A stretch of DNA of 64,000 bases. Origin: Priestia filamentosa (lineage in GTDB: Bacteria > Bacillota > Bacilli > Bacillales > Bacillaceae_H). The position numbers and the translations under genes are program-made. The notes beneath the pieces were generated by a model. That model saw nothing but the letters and a program-made list of their open reading frames with translations, was not told where the DNA came from and ran no database searches. Position 1 is the stretch's first letter, and each line of letters begins with the position of its first letter. Location of the stretch: assembly GCF_900177535.1 (NCBI RefSeq), contig NZ_FXAJ01000002.1:682001-746000 (forward strand), given 5' to 3'. Positions 27,139 through 36,857 of the stretch are shown one piece after another.

Positions 27139-27920
27139 ATTTTTCCTCCTAACTTCACTTCATCCTCAGCGACAATTTGATTTTCTAAAAAACCTATTTG
27201 ATCGATTTCAATTCGAATGTGGTCCCCTTTTTTAGCTATTGGGGCATTTTCAGGAATCCCTACAAGAAGGACATCTCCTTTAGTTAAGGTCATAAATTCG
27301 GTTACATCCGCTATTAACTGTTGGATTGGACGAATGAGATTACTTGTTGTATTTTCTTGTTTTAATTCGCCATTAATATATACTCTTATCCCTAAATGAC
27401 CCGGGTTTTTAACTTCACACTTCTCCACAATCCAAGGACCAACCGGACAAAAACCGTCGCGAGCTTTTTGCTTTATTGCTGGTCGGTATACACTTTCATG
27501 AGGAACACTCACATCGTTTACAATTGTAAATCCTTCTACATAATGGAAAGCTTCGTTCATTGAAACATTTGTGGCCTGTTTTCCTATGACAATTCCAAGT
27601 GATGCGCCTATTTCTAGTTCATCTATGTCTACGGGGCATGGAATAGGCATGCCGTGCCCAATCACTGTATTCGCTGGTTTAATATACATGACCGGAGCTT
27701 TTGGAGGTTCTTTATAAGGAGCCTCATGTATAGCGTCCCCTAATGAGCTTAGGGTACCTTTATAATTTAGTAATGTCCCATAAATTGTGCCGCTTATGGG
27801 AGCATCAAGAACTAACCCCTTTGTTTTATGGAATATAGCGCTAGTTCCTGTATAGCTTGGATCTATTGCTGTTTCTTCCCTATATGAAATTCCATGCCTT
27901 TTTATTTGTACATTACTCAT
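27135..27920 (-). CDS. hpaG1: Fumarylacetoacetate-hydrolase family, HpaG N-terminal type
   Basis: 261 residues from ATG at 27920 (GAGGAG 7 bases upstream). FAH fold with PANTVIGHGMPIPCP and FTIVNDVSVP. Where the partner protein has the E-x-E metal ligands, this one reads G-A-S (EIGASLGIVIG), so its metal site is altered. The HpaG2-like neighbour follows with a 4-base overlap. It probably forms a heteromer equivalent to the fused HpaG; a role as the pathway hydratase (HpaH), which is otherwise missing, is possible. Confidence 0.8.
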   Translation of the reverse strand: MSNVQIKRHGISYREETAIDPSYTGTSAIFHKTKGLVLDAPISGTIYGTLLNYKGTLSSLGDAIHEAPYKEPPKAPVMYIKPANTVIGHGMPIPCPVDIDELEIGASLGIVIGKQATNVSMNEAFHYVEGFTIVNDVSVPHESVYRPAIKQKARDGFCPVGPWIVEKCEVKNPGHLGIRVYINGELKQENTTSNLIRPIQQLIADVTEFMTLTKGDVLLVGIPENAPIAKKGDHIRIEIDQIGFLENQIVAEDEVKLGGKI

Positions 27921-27958
27921 CTTGTCACTCCTCACCTAAAGTATCTTATAGCTTGTTT

Positions 27959-29506
27959 CTAATGATGGTTTACGCCTTTTACATCGTTTCCTGTATTTGA
28001 TTTCACTAAAATTTCATCAAAATTCCCTGTTTCCCGTTTTGTAGAAAGTATGGTACCTAGATAAGCGCCTAAGAACCCAAGTGGAATCGATACAATTCCT
28101 GGAGAGGTTAAGGGAAATAAAGGTTCTCCCACAAATAGAGCAGCACCTTTTATTGGACTCCAGATACTCGGGCTTAATGAAACGAAAAGAAGTGTTCCTA
28201 TCAATCCAACAAGAATTCCTGTGATGGCACCAGTTATATTGAAACGCTTCCAATATACTGTAAATAAAATAACAGGCAAATTAGAGCTAGCTCCTACTGT
28301 TAAAGCAAGTGAGGCTAAAAAAGCTACATTCATATTTTGAACAAATAAAGCTAGGATAATGGAAAGAACGGTAATGCCAATAGAAGCAATACGAGCCATT
28401 TTCATTTGTTGACCTTGTGTTGCCTTTCCATTTTTCAGAATTTCATTATAAAAATCATGTGAAAAAGCGGTGGCTCCTGTAATAACAATGCCTGCCACTA
28501 CCGCTAATATCGTTGCAAATGCAACAGCTGAGATAATAGCAAATAACGTCTCTCCCCCAAGCATTTCTGCCAATAAAGGAGCGGCCATATTTCCAGCTGA
28601 GTTTGCGGCCATAATTGTATCAACTCCTACAAATCTAGCAGCAGCAAATCCTAAGAAGATAACCATAATATAAAAGAGACCTATAATCCAAATCGAATAA
28701 ACAACAGACTTTCTAGCCACTTTTGCATCTGGAACAGTCAGAAATCTGCTTAATACATGAGGCAAACCAGCTGTGCCAAGAACTAAACCAAGTGTCAGTG
28801 AAATAGCATCAAGACCATTTGTATACTTTGCCCCAGGATTTAAATAGGCTTCTTTAAGTGGTGTTGCCGTTTTCATTTCCTGGAATACACGGATAAAATT
28901 AAAGTCAAACTTACTCATAACAAGAATAAAGATAAAAATTGTCCCGCCCAAAAGAAGAAAAGCTTTGATTATTTGCACCCAACTTGTCGCAGTCATGCCT
29001 CCGAAGAGAACAAAGCTAAGCATAACAATCCCGACGATAATGACAGAAAGTTCATAGTTGATACCTAATAAAAGTTTAAATAAGGCTCCAGCTGCTACTA
29101 GCTGAGCTAGCATATAGAAAATCGATATCGTTAACGCATTAAAAGCGGTGACTGCTCTTATTTTTTTAGATCGAAAGCGCTCTGTAATCATGTCAGCTAG
29201 CGTATACTTTCCTAAATTGCGCAGCGGTTCTGCAACAAGCAACAATACGACGAGATAAGAAACAAGCGCCCCGTACATCAGAAAAAGGCCGTCATAACCA
29301 AAAAGGGAAATGGCTCCAATTAGACCGAGAAAAGAAGAAGCAGACATAAAATCACCTGCAATAGCAAAACCGTTTTGCCATCCTTTTAATCCCCCTCCAG
29401 CTGTATAAAAAGATCGAGCATCTTTCGTCTTTCGAGCTGTGTAAAAGGTAATTAAGAGAGTGATAAAAACAACTAAGAGAAAAAGTCCGATAACTTTACC
29501 GTCCAT
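27959..29506 (-). CDS. Sodium:solute symporter, ActP/MctP-type monocarboxylate transporter
   Basis: 515 residues, about 13 transmembrane segments of the SSS family. AGGGLKGWQNGFAIAGDFMSASSFLG (about 36-61) is the ActP-type signature, and SLALTVGASSNLPVILF lies near 395. It overlaps the DUF485 gene by 11 bases, the same pairing as actP-yjcH. Embedded in the hpa operon, it most likely imports 4-hydroxyphenylacetate or a related aromatic acid with sodium. Confidence 0.88.
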   Translation of the reverse strand: MDGKVIGLFLLVVFITLLITFYTARKTKDARSFYTAGGGLKGWQNGFAIAGDFMSASSFLGLIGAISLFGYDGLFLMYGALVSYLVVLLLVAEPLRNLGKYTLADMITERFRSKKIRAVTAFNALTISIFYMLAQLVAAGALFKLLLGINYELSVIIVGIVMLSFVLFGGMTATSWVQIIKAFLLLGGTIFIFILVMSKFDFNFIRVFQEMKTATPLKEAYLNPGAKYTNGLDAISLTLGLVLGTAGLPHVLSRFLTVPDAKVARKSVVYSIWIIGLFYIMVIFLGFAAARFVGVDTIMAANSAGNMAAPLLAEMLGGETLFAIISAVAFATILAVVAGIVITGATAFSHDFYNEILKNGKATQGQQMKMARIASIGITVLSIILALFVQNMNVAFLASLALTVGASSNLPVILFTVYWKRFNITGAITGILVGLIGTLLFVSLSPSIWSPIKGAALFVGEPLFPLTSPGIVSIPLGFLGAYLGTILSTKRETGNFDEILVKSNTGNDVKGVNHH

Positions 29507-29846
29507 CCCGCTCCATCTCCTTCTCTTCTGTTTCTAGCACATTTTTTGCGATTTGGTCGAATTCGGCTGCTTTCTTCATATATAAATGACAAACTCCCCA
29601 TGTCATAAAAAACTGGGCAAAGGCAAAAGCCCAGCCCCATGAGAAAGGATCAATGAGCGGTTTTGTTAGAATATTAGAGTAAAAAGCTAATACTGGAAGT
29701 AGTAACGAGAATACTAAGAAAAAGATGGTAGTGAACAACGTAAATCTCTTTTTAGTTTTTATTAATTTTTGAAAAGGAGATGAAACTACCATTCTTTTAT
29801 AATTAAGCGAAACAGGGGTTTCAGCTGCTTCTTTCTTTAATTCCAT
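29496..29846 (-). CDS. DUF485 membrane protein (YjcH-like)
   Basis: 116 residues with two transmembrane segments (about 34-55 and 70-90). The FTLFTTIFFLVFSLLLPVLA and WGWAFAFAQFFMTWGVCHLY blocks are the DUF485 pattern. Always paired with ActP-type symporters; likely a small accessory subunit. Overlaps the symporter start. Confidence 0.85.
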   Translation of the reverse strand: MELKKEAAETPVSLNYKRMVVSSPFQKLIKTKKRFTLFTTIFFLVFSLLLPVLAFYSNILTKPLIDPFSWGWAFAFAQFFMTWGVCHLYMKKAAEFDQIAKNVLETEEKEMERDGR

Positions 29847-29886
29847 CTTAACTTCCTCCCTTAATTCTACTTTCCATTTTCATAAA

Positions 29887-31326
29887 CTAGTCTTGATTAA
29901 AAATAACGAGCTTTAATTCCAGCATTTCTTCCATTGCATATTTTATTCCTTCTCTTCCCGTGCCGCTTTCTTTCACTCCCCCGTAAGGCATATGGTCCAC
30001 ACGAAATGTAGGGATATCATTAATAAGAACGCCCCCAACATGTAGGTTATCAGCCATCTTTAAAGCAGTATGAATGTTCTCTGTATAAACCCCAGCCTGT
30101 AAACCATATTTAGAATGATTGACTTCTCTTGCTGCTTCTTCCATTGAAGCTATCTTATTTATCACAACAATGGGAGCAAAGACTTCTTCACAAGAAACCT
30201 TTAAAAATGATTTGGCATTTAAAACAACCGTTGGAAGTAAGGCATTTCCTTTAGTTTTTCCCCCAAATCTAATTTCTGCTCCTTGTTCCTCTGCCTCTTT
30301 TAACCAACCTAGTGTACGATTTACATCTCTCTTAGAAATGAGAGCTGACACATCTGTTTCTTCATCTAATGGATTTCCCACCTTTAATTTTTCTGTTTCT
30401 TTTACGAACTCTTCAACAAACTCTTCATAAATCTTCTCGTGAACGTAGATGCGTTGAAGAGAAATACAAACTTGTCCTTGAAAAGAAAATGCACCTTTGA
30501 CACAACGAGAGACTGCTTTTTTAATAGGGACTCCTTGATCAATCACAACGGCCGAATTTGAACCTAGTTCAAGCGTCACACGCTTTAGACCTGCTTTATT
30601 GCGAATGCCGATTCCAACGCTAGGACTTCCCGTAAAAGTTATAGCAGCAATCCGCTGATCACCTACTAATTGATCACCAACTGTTTTCCCGCTCCCTGTT
30701 ATGATGTTTAGAGCACCTGCTGGGAGACCTGCTTCATGAAACAAATCGGCTAAGAAGTAAGAGGAAAGAGGAGTCTGTGATGCAGGCTTGAGGACAACCG
30801 TATTTCCAGTAGCAATTGCGGGTCCTACCTTATGAGCAACTAGGTTCATCGGAAAGTTAAAGGGGGTAATAGCTCCAATAATGCCGATAGGCTTCTTTAC
30901 CGTATAGGCAGTGCGATTCTGTCCTCCTGGAGCTGCGTCAAGGGGTAAAGTTTCCCCGTAAATCCGTTTTGCTGCTTCAGCTGCAAATTTATACGTATGG
31001 ATAGTTCTCTTTACTTCTTCCCGTGCTGCCGTAATCGGTTTTGCTGCTTCATTTGCAATAATTCTTGCCGCTTCTTCTTGACGTTCTTTAAGCAACTGAA
31101 CGACTTTTTCTAAAATGTCAGCCCGTTCATATGCTGGCATTGCCGCCATTTTCTCCCTTGCACGATAGGCTGCTTCTATGGCCATCTCAATTTCCTTTTC
31201 GCTTGCTACAGGAATTTCAGCAATTCCTTCATCAGAATAAGGGGATGTTAAAAGCCTATACTTCTCTGCTTTTTGCCAGACTCCGTTAATATATAAATCT
31301 CTTTTTAGTTTAGTTTGTATTGCCAC
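29887..31326 (-). CDS. Aldehyde dehydrogenase, probable succinic semialdehyde or related
   Basis: 479 residues, NAD(P) aldehyde dehydrogenase. ITPFNFPMNL and VLKPASQTPLS bind the nucleotide, ITFTGSPSVG is the Rossmann loop, VTLELGSNS carries the general-base Glu, and FQGQVCISLQR carries the catalytic Cys. GTG start follows AAAGGAG. It is distinct from the HpaE gene in the same operon. The aldolase step of the pathway yields succinic semialdehyde, so oxidation of this to succinate is the most economical role; the subfamily resembles lactaldehyde dehydrogenases. Confidence 0.85.
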   Translation of the reverse strand: MAIQTKLKRDLYINGVWQKAEKYRLLTSPYSDEGIAEIPVASEKEIEMAIEAAYRAREKMAAMPAYERADILEKVVQLLKERQEEAARIIANEAAKPITAAREEVKRTIHTYKFAAEAAKRIYGETLPLDAAPGGQNRTAYTVKKPIGIIGAITPFNFPMNLVAHKVGPAIATGNTVVLKPASQTPLSSYFLADLFHEAGLPAGALNIITGSGKTVGDQLVGDQRIAAITFTGSPSVGIGIRNKAGLKRVTLELGSNSAVVIDQGVPIKKAVSRCVKGAFSFQGQVCISLQRIYVHEKIYEEFVEEFVKETEKLKVGNPLDEETDVSALISKRDVNRTLGWLKEAEEQGAEIRFGGKTKGNALLPTVVLNAKSFLKVSCEEVFAPIVVINKIASMEEAAREVNHSKYGLQAGVYTENIHTALKMADNLHVGGVLINDIPTFRVDHMPYGGVKESGTGREGIKYAMEEMLELKLVIFNQD

Positions 31327-31357
31327 GTCTAAGCTCCTTTCTTAAGGTTGTGCTGGA

Positions 31358-32254
31358 TTAGATAACAAGCTCATCCCTTTGTATATATTCGTTCATATCA
31401 TTCAGTTTATTTGGCTCTCCTTTTATAAAATCAAGCCAACTTATGATCACGGAATTAAAATCCTCTCTACCATCACATTTTTTTATTTGAATTAATAAAG
31501 AAGCTCCGTTTTTGTTTATAAACATTTGATGGCAGACTCCCTCATAAGATGAACCATTAACCTCTACTTTCAATTTATATAACCCTGGCTTAGGCAATCT
31601 GTATTCCCTATCAACATGAATCTCCATAAAAATATTATTTTGTCCCACATGAGAATAGTAGATAGATGTTCCTTGAACTTGGTAAGGGCGCCCAAGGTAG
31701 CTTGGTATATCTCTCACGCGTCCATGCGCAAGCAACCCTCTAATAGCTGTTGAACTGATTTTTTCATAGTGATGCTTCACTTTTGAAATCACAGTCACCT
31801 CAAATTCACCCTCGCCATGCTCTGCCATTGTTGCTATGTTCCCTTTTCCTTTCGCTCCATAGCAGTAATCAAACCCTGCTACAACGTGCTTACATTGAAA
31901 ACTACATATATATTGATCTACAAATTCTTTAGGAGAGAGAGCAGAGAACTCTGGAGTAAATTCAACAATAAATAACTTCTCCACCCCTAATTCTTTAAAA
32001 CCTTCTTCTTTGACTTTTAGTGGCGTTAAATATTTCATAGGCTTCTTTTCTGGAAACAAAATGTCTTTTGGATGGGGGAAAAAGGTCATCACGCCAAATT
32101 TCAATCTTTTTTGCTTTGCGATCTGTTTAGCCTTCTCTAAAATGGCTCGGTGACCGACATGAATTCCATCAAAGAAACCTAGTGCTAAAACACAAGATTC
32201 CCGCTTACAAACCGATGATTTTTCTATTGGGTAGCGAAGATGAATGGTTTCCAT
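31358..32254 (-). CDS. FAD synthetase (FMN adenylyltransferase) paralogue in hpa operon
   Basis: 298 residues. The N-terminal nucleotidyltransferase domain of RibF/RibC is intact: LGFFDGIHVGHRAIL (about 26-40), TFFPHP, KISSTAIRGLL. The C-terminal third should be riboflavin kinase, but the kinase G-x-x-x-G-R-x-L-G-F-P-T-A-N motif is missing. It therefore probably adenylates FMN but does not phosphorylate riboflavin. Sited 17 bases after hpaC, it may raise FAD supply for the HpaB/HpaC hydroxylase. GGAGGGAG precedes the ATG. Confidence 0.82.
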   Translation of the reverse strand: METIHLRYPIEKSSVCKRESCVLALGFFDGIHVGHRAILEKAKQIAKQKRLKFGVMTFFPHPKDILFPEKKPMKYLTPLKVKEEGFKELGVEKLFIVEFTPEFSALSPKEFVDQYICSFQCKHVVAGFDYCYGAKGKGNIATMAEHGEGEFEVTVISKVKHHYEKISSTAIRGLLAHGRVRDIPSYLGRPYQVQGTSIYYSHVGQNNIFMEIHVDREYRLPKPGLYKLKVEVNGSSYEGVCHQMFINKNGASLLIQIKKCDGREDFNSVIISWLDFIKGEPNKLNDMNEYIQRDELVI

Positions 32255-32271
32255 TCTGCTCTCCCTCCTTT

Positions 32272-32745
32272 TTAAGTTAGCTGTGGGGTTGTTAGTCTAC
32301 TATATTTCCCTTCATAAAAAGCAAGTGGTTTTCCATCACGCAAGATAACATCCTCAACTTCCCCGATAAATAACGTATGATCTCCTGCTATTTGGCTTCC
32401 ATATACAGTGCAAATAATGTTTGCTAAAGACTCTCTTATAACTGAACTCCCATTCCTCTTCTCAAAGGAAACATTCTCTTTATCACTTGATTGGCCTGCG
32501 AACAACATGGACACTTCCTGCTGTTCTTCGGATAGAATATTAACGGAAAAACGCCCTGATTTTTTAATTTTGGAAAGCATTTTTGCTTTTTCATCTATCG
32601 AAATTAATACGAGAGGTGGGTTAAGCGAAACAGACATAAAGGCATTGGCTGTCATCCCATGAACTTCTCCATCTATATCGGTTGTAATAACCGTAACGCC
32701 TGTAGCGAATTTTCCCATTGCATTTCGAAATGTACGAGTATCCAT
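32272..32745 (-). CDS. hpaC: 4-hydroxyphenylacetate 3-monooxygenase, flavin reductase component (HpaC)
   Basis: 157 residues, HpaC/flavin-reductase fold. Family blocks: FATGVTVITT (about 13-22), GMTANAFMSVSLNPPLVLISI, and the C-terminal GDHTLFIGEV. It reduces FAD with NAD(P)H and delivers FADH2 to HpaB by diffusion. Fifteen bases from hpaD in the operon. GGAGGG precedes the ATG. Confidence 0.92.
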   Translation of the reverse strand: MDTRTFRNAMGKFATGVTVITTDIDGEVHGMTANAFMSVSLNPPLVLISIDEKAKMLSKIKKSGRFSVNILSEEQQEVSMLFAGQSSDKENVSFEKRNGSSVIRESLANIICTVYGSQIAGDHTLFIGEVEDVILRDGKPLAFYEGKYSRLTTPQLT

Positions 32746-32760
32746 TACAAATCCGCCCTC

Positions 32761-33744
32761 CTAGATCACAAACTCTGGTTTTCGTTGTGCAAGGTTTGGT
32801 TGTTTTGTGGAGATTTCTTCATTTGTTTCAATATCTAGAAAAGGTGACGTTTCATTAAACCAGCTATCTGGTGCTTTTGCTCCCCAGAATGTTTGGCGTC
32901 TAGGATCATTTAAATCCCAACGGACCGGTTCAAAGTCGTTATCGCTTGTCAAATAATCTCCATTGTAGAGTTCAATACGATAGCCGTCTGGATCTCTTAA
33001 GTAAAGGAAGAATGCATTGGATAAACCATGACGAGCAGGTCCTCTTTCGATATTTTCAGCATATCCTAGTGAAGCAAGAACATCACAACAATGAATTAGA
33101 GCTAATGGATCTGGAAGCCAGTACGCAAAATGGTGAAGTCTTGGACCTTCTCCATTCATAAATGCCTGATCATGCACAGTTTGCTTACGATGTAACCAAG
33201 CAGCCCAAATACGATTTTCTTCTGTTGTTGTATATTCTGAACAAGCAAAACCAAGTTCGTTTATGAAAAAATCATAGGCTTTCTCAACATCCGGAACGGC
33301 GCAATTCACATGATCAATACGCTGAATACGAGCACCACTGTATAAATCATAGCGCTGGATTAATCGTTCTGCTTTTTCAATTTCGCAAAAGAATTCGAGT
33401 GGAATTCCTGAAACATCATGCACATGTAATGCTCTCCCAAGGGCATGTTGTTTCCCTTTTTCTACCCATTTGGTTTTTAAACCTTTTGACTTAAAGAGCT
33501 CTTCAATACGCTCTAAATCTTCCTCTTTCTCGACCTTATACCCGAGTGCTTGTACCCCTAGCTTTTCAGATTTTTTCAACACTAAACTGTGATGAGTATG
33601 TTCTTCAAGCCCTCTCAAATATACACAATCATCTTTCGTTTCTGTTTCAATCATCCCTAGAGCTTTCACATAGAAATCTTTAGAACGATTCAAATCTTTT
33701 ACGTTAAGTACAGTTCTTGCAATTCGAATAATATTAAAGTTCAT
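32761..33744 (-). CDS. hpaD: 3,4-dihydroxyphenylacetate 2,3-dioxygenase (HpaD, extradiol type I)
   Basis: 327 residues from ATG at 33744; an in-frame codon at 33783 would lie inside hpaB. Two vicinal-oxygen-chelate domains. Metal ligands in the C-terminal domain: His145 (RIDHVNC), a His of LHHFAYW (204/205) and Glu258 (YRIELYNGDY). His191 (TVHDQAF) fits the acid-base residue. It cleaves homoprotocatechuate to 5-carboxymethyl-2-hydroxymuconic semialdehyde using Fe or Mn. The C-terminal tail is long, as in the Brevibacterium enzyme. Confidence 0.92.
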   Translation of the reverse strand: MNFNIIRIARTVLNVKDLNRSKDFYVKALGMIETETKDDCVYLRGLEEHTHHSLVLKKSEKLGVQALGYKVEKEEDLERIEELFKSKGLKTKWVEKGKQHALGRALHVHDVSGIPLEFFCEIEKAERLIQRYDLYSGARIQRIDHVNCAVPDVEKAYDFFINELGFACSEYTTTEENRIWAAWLHRKQTVHDQAFMNGEGPRLHHFAYWLPDPLALIHCCDVLASLGYAENIERGPARHGLSNAFFLYLRDPDGYRIELYNGDYLTSDNDFEPVRWDLNDPRRQTFWGAKAPDSWFNETSPFLDIETNEEISTKQPNLAQRKPEFVI

Positions 33745-33766
33745 CTCCTTTATCCCCCTCTTCCCC

Positions 33767-35239
33767 TTATTTACTTTCCACAACTTCTTCTGAGCGATTT
33801 AGAAATTCTTTTACACGATCTACATACTCTTGTTTGTCATATCCGTTATAAAGGGCACTTGCCATCCGAACTGGATCACCAAAGAAGAAACGCTCGTAAA
33901 GTGTTTGACGTGAACCAAATGCGCTTATACATATATCCCATGCAAGACGATACAACTTCACTCGGTTGTAAGCGTCTCCATTTGCGGATTGAAGATACTT
34001 ATCGAGATCCGAGCGAATCGGGGAATGGAAATCTGCTTCATTTGGAATGGCCATTAACCCGCTTGCTCCCATTAACTGCATAATTTCAGTAAAGCGAGGA
34101 TACAATTTCGGGAAATAGTGACGAGCAACATTTAGCGGGGCAAACTCCGGTGTCATTGTGCCCCATTGATCCATTTTGGCATTAGCTTCTGAAGCTGTTA
34201 CATATGCTTTCATTGTTTCGAGTCCAATAATCACTTCTGAAATTTTTTCTTGAATATGCTGATACTGTCCAATATTGATTGTTTCTGCCATAAGTTGAAG
34301 GGTACCAAGAATAAACTCTGTTTTCGCAATATTTTTGGAGACAACTTGGTGGGTCATATGAACAACAGCATTGCTAGCATTATAAGCCTCATTACACGTC
34401 TCTACGTCTCCTAAAGAAAATACGCGATCCCAAGGTACGACTACATCATCAAACACAACAATCGTATCCATTTCTTCAAAACGTGAACCTAATGGATGAT
34501 CAAAATTTGATTTACCATAATCAAATGATTCACGACAAATGAATTTTAACCCAGGGGTATTATTAGGAATGGAGAATGCATAGGCATATGGATTTTCTTC
34601 TTCTGATTGTTTCAATAATGTAGAAGGAAAAACCATAATTTCATCAGTGATTCCACCTTGGGTAGCCAGTAAACGCGCTCCTTTGATTATAACTCCTTCA
34701 GATGTTTTTTCTTTAATTCTCGCGGCAATGTATGGATTTGGGAGCTGTGCCGTGTTCACTCCTCTGTTCACTTGAGGATTAATTAAAGTGTGAGTTAAAG
34801 ACAAATCGTTTTCGCGGCAATATTCAAGATAATTTTCCATGTTTCCCGCATACATTTCGTCTTGTTTTCCGAACATATCAGCTGCCGCTCCATATGCCAT
34901 CATGCCAACATTAATGTAGTCTGGAGAACGTCCCATCATGCCATTATTGTATCTCGCCCACTCTTGCATCATTTTACGTCGCATCTCTAAATCTTCTTTT
35001 GTTTTTGGCTGCATAAACGAAGTTCCAATTCGATTTCCTGTCGTTGGTGAAACGTACGTCATATAGTCCTTTTTATCCCGATCATGCTGCATATCATATA
35101 GCGCTGCCTGTGTTTTCATCACGCCTTTAAAAGCTGGATGCTCAGATACATTTCCTGTTACTTGTTCTCCATTAATCCATACATTTGCTTTTGCCTTATC
35201 AACGCGTTCGATATATTGTTTTCCTGTTTTAGCTGGCAT
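33767..35239 (-). CDS. hpaB: 4-hydroxyphenylacetate 3-monooxygenase, oxygenase component (HpaB)
   Basis: 490 residues, acyl-CoA dehydrogenase-like fold. Family blocks are clear: GRSPDYINVGMMAY (about 103-116), THTLINPQVNRG, KGARLLATQGG, VPWDRVF and LMGASGLMAIPNEADF. It hydroxylates 4-hydroxyphenylacetate to homoprotocatechuate with FADH2 and O2. GAAAGGGG precedes the ATG. Upstream is hpaE (58-base gap), downstream hpaD. Confidence 0.95.
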   Translation of the reverse strand: MPAKTGKQYIERVDKAKANVWINGEQVTGNVSEHPAFKGVMKTQAALYDMQHDRDKKDYMTYVSPTTGNRIGTSFMQPKTKEDLEMRRKMMQEWARYNNGMMGRSPDYINVGMMAYGAAADMFGKQDEMYAGNMENYLEYCRENDLSLTHTLINPQVNRGVNTAQLPNPYIAARIKEKTSEGVIIKGARLLATQGGITDEIMVFPSTLLKQSEEENPYAYAFSIPNNTPGLKFICRESFDYGKSNFDHPLGSRFEEMDTIVVFDDVVVPWDRVFSLGDVETCNEAYNASNAVVHMTHQVVSKNIAKTEFILGTLQLMAETINIGQYQHIQEKISEVIIGLETMKAYVTASEANAKMDQWGTMTPEFAPLNVARHYFPKLYPRFTEIMQLMGASGLMAIPNEADFHSPIRSDLDKYLQSANGDAYNRVKLYRLAWDICISAFGSRQTLYERFFFGDPVRMASALYNGYDKQEYVDRVKEFLNRSEEVVESK

Positions 35240-35297
35240 CTCTCTTTTCCCCTTTCACTCATCTCTGTTCGTTCTACTGCTATCCTGTTAAGGATCA

Positions 35298-36812
35298 TCA
35301 CTTTCCAAATTGAGGGATATGATGATTACCAATAGCTACATGAATAACTTTTGGTTCGGTATAAAATTCAAAAATAGCGTAATGTCCTCCCTCACGACCA
35401 ATACCGCTATCTTTCATTCCTCCAAATGGAATGCGAAGATCACGAACATTTTGTGCATTAATCCAAAGCATGCCTGCTTCAACTGCTTGTGCAACTCTGT
35501 GCGCTCTTTTAATATCGTTTGTCCATACGTATCCAGCTAGACCATATCTCGTCTCATTGGCTAGAGAAACGACTTCTTCCTCTGTTTCGAATTCAATAAC
35601 AGCCATAACAGGTCCGAAAATCTCATCCTGACATACTTTCATATCATTTGTTGCATTTAATAGAAGTGTTGGTGGAACAAAGTTACCTTCTTTTACTTCT
35701 TCTGGTACAGTTCCTTGAACAACTTCACAACCTTCTTCTTTCGCAATCTCAATATAGCGTTTTACTTTATTGAAGTGGTTTTTTTCAATTAAAGGTCCAA
35801 GCTGTGTAGAAGGATCCATCGGGTCCCCGATTTTAATATTTACTACACGTTCTTTTAATGCTTTAACAAATCTATCTTTTATATTTTTGTGAAGAAACAC
35901 GCGTGAATTCGCTGTGCAGCGTTCACCGTTAAAAGAAAAGATTCCCCAAACAGCTGCATCAAGTGCTTGATCAAAGTCTGCATCATCAAAGACAATCAGA
36001 GGAGACTTACCTCCAAGTTCCATAGATGTTTTCTTTAATGTATCCGCTGAATTTTTTATAATTGTTGAACCTGTTGTTGTTTCCCCTGTAAACGATATAG
36101 CTTTTACATCCTGATGAGCAACAAGAGCAGCGCCAGCATTCTCTCCAAATCCATGTACGACGTTAAAGACTCCGTCTGGTAACCCAGCTTTATGGATAAT
36201 TTTAGCTAACTTATCTGCTGTTAGGGGCGATAACTCTGCAGGTTTTAAAATAACTGTGTTTCCTGTTGCTAGAGCGGGTGCTACTTTCCAAGTCTCAAGC
36301 ATAAATGGAGCATTCCAAGGTGTAATAAGTCCAACAGGTCCAAGCGGCTTATATAATGTATAATTAATAAATTCATCATCTAGCGGGTATGATTCTCCGT
36401 GTAATTTCGTTTGAACTAGGCGGGCATAGAAGCGAAAATTTTCTGCAGCGCGAGCCGTCATTTTTTTTGTTTGACTAATAGGAAGACCTGTATCCATAGA
36501 TTCTAAGAAAGCAATCTCTTCAATGTCCTCATCAATTAAATCTGCAATTCTATTAATATACTCCATTCGATTTTTGACTTTCATCTTTCCCCATGAACCT
36601 TCAAAGGCCTCTTTAGCAGCCGCTACCGCTTTATTTATATCTTCTCTTTGACCAGATGACACAGTATTAATGACTTCATTTGTAAATGGATTTGTATTTT
36701 CAAATGTCTCTTTAGAGCTTGTTTCTACGAATTCACCATCGATATAGAGTTTTACATGTTCAACACGTACATCTTTCATTCCTGTTGGGGTAATAGCTGT
36801 CTCGTTCCTCAT
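35298..36812 (-). CDS. hpaE: 5-carboxymethyl-2-hydroxymuconic semialdehyde dehydrogenase (HpaE)
   Basis: 504 residues. Aldehyde dehydrogenase with ITPWNAPFML, VILKPAELSPLTA, ISFTGETTTG, the Glu in SMELGGKSP and catalytic Cys in FNGERCTANSR. Length, the NGERCTA active-site sequence and location between the aldolase and hpaB fit HpaE. It oxidises the ring-cleavage semialdehyde with NAD. The RBS is weak (AAAGGATGTG). Confidence 0.9.
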   Translation of the reverse strand: MRNETAITPTGMKDVRVEHVKLYIDGEFVETSSKETFENTNPFTNEVINTVSSGQREDINKAVAAAKEAFEGSWGKMKVKNRMEYINRIADLIDEDIEEIAFLESMDTGLPISQTKKMTARAAENFRFYARLVQTKLHGESYPLDDEFINYTLYKPLGPVGLITPWNAPFMLETWKVAPALATGNTVILKPAELSPLTADKLAKIIHKAGLPDGVFNVVHGFGENAGAALVAHQDVKAISFTGETTTGSTIIKNSADTLKKTSMELGGKSPLIVFDDADFDQALDAAVWGIFSFNGERCTANSRVFLHKNIKDRFVKALKERVVNIKIGDPMDPSTQLGPLIEKNHFNKVKRYIEIAKEEGCEVVQGTVPEEVKEGNFVPPTLLLNATNDMKVCQDEIFGPVMAVIEFETEEEVVSLANETRYGLAGYVWTNDIKRAHRVAQAVEAGMLWINAQNVRDLRIPFGGMKDSGIGREGGHYAIFEFYTEPKVIHVAIGNHHIPQFGK

Positions 36813-36857
36813 CTTTTCACATCCTTTATATCATTTCATTGTTGCACTTTAATTCAT

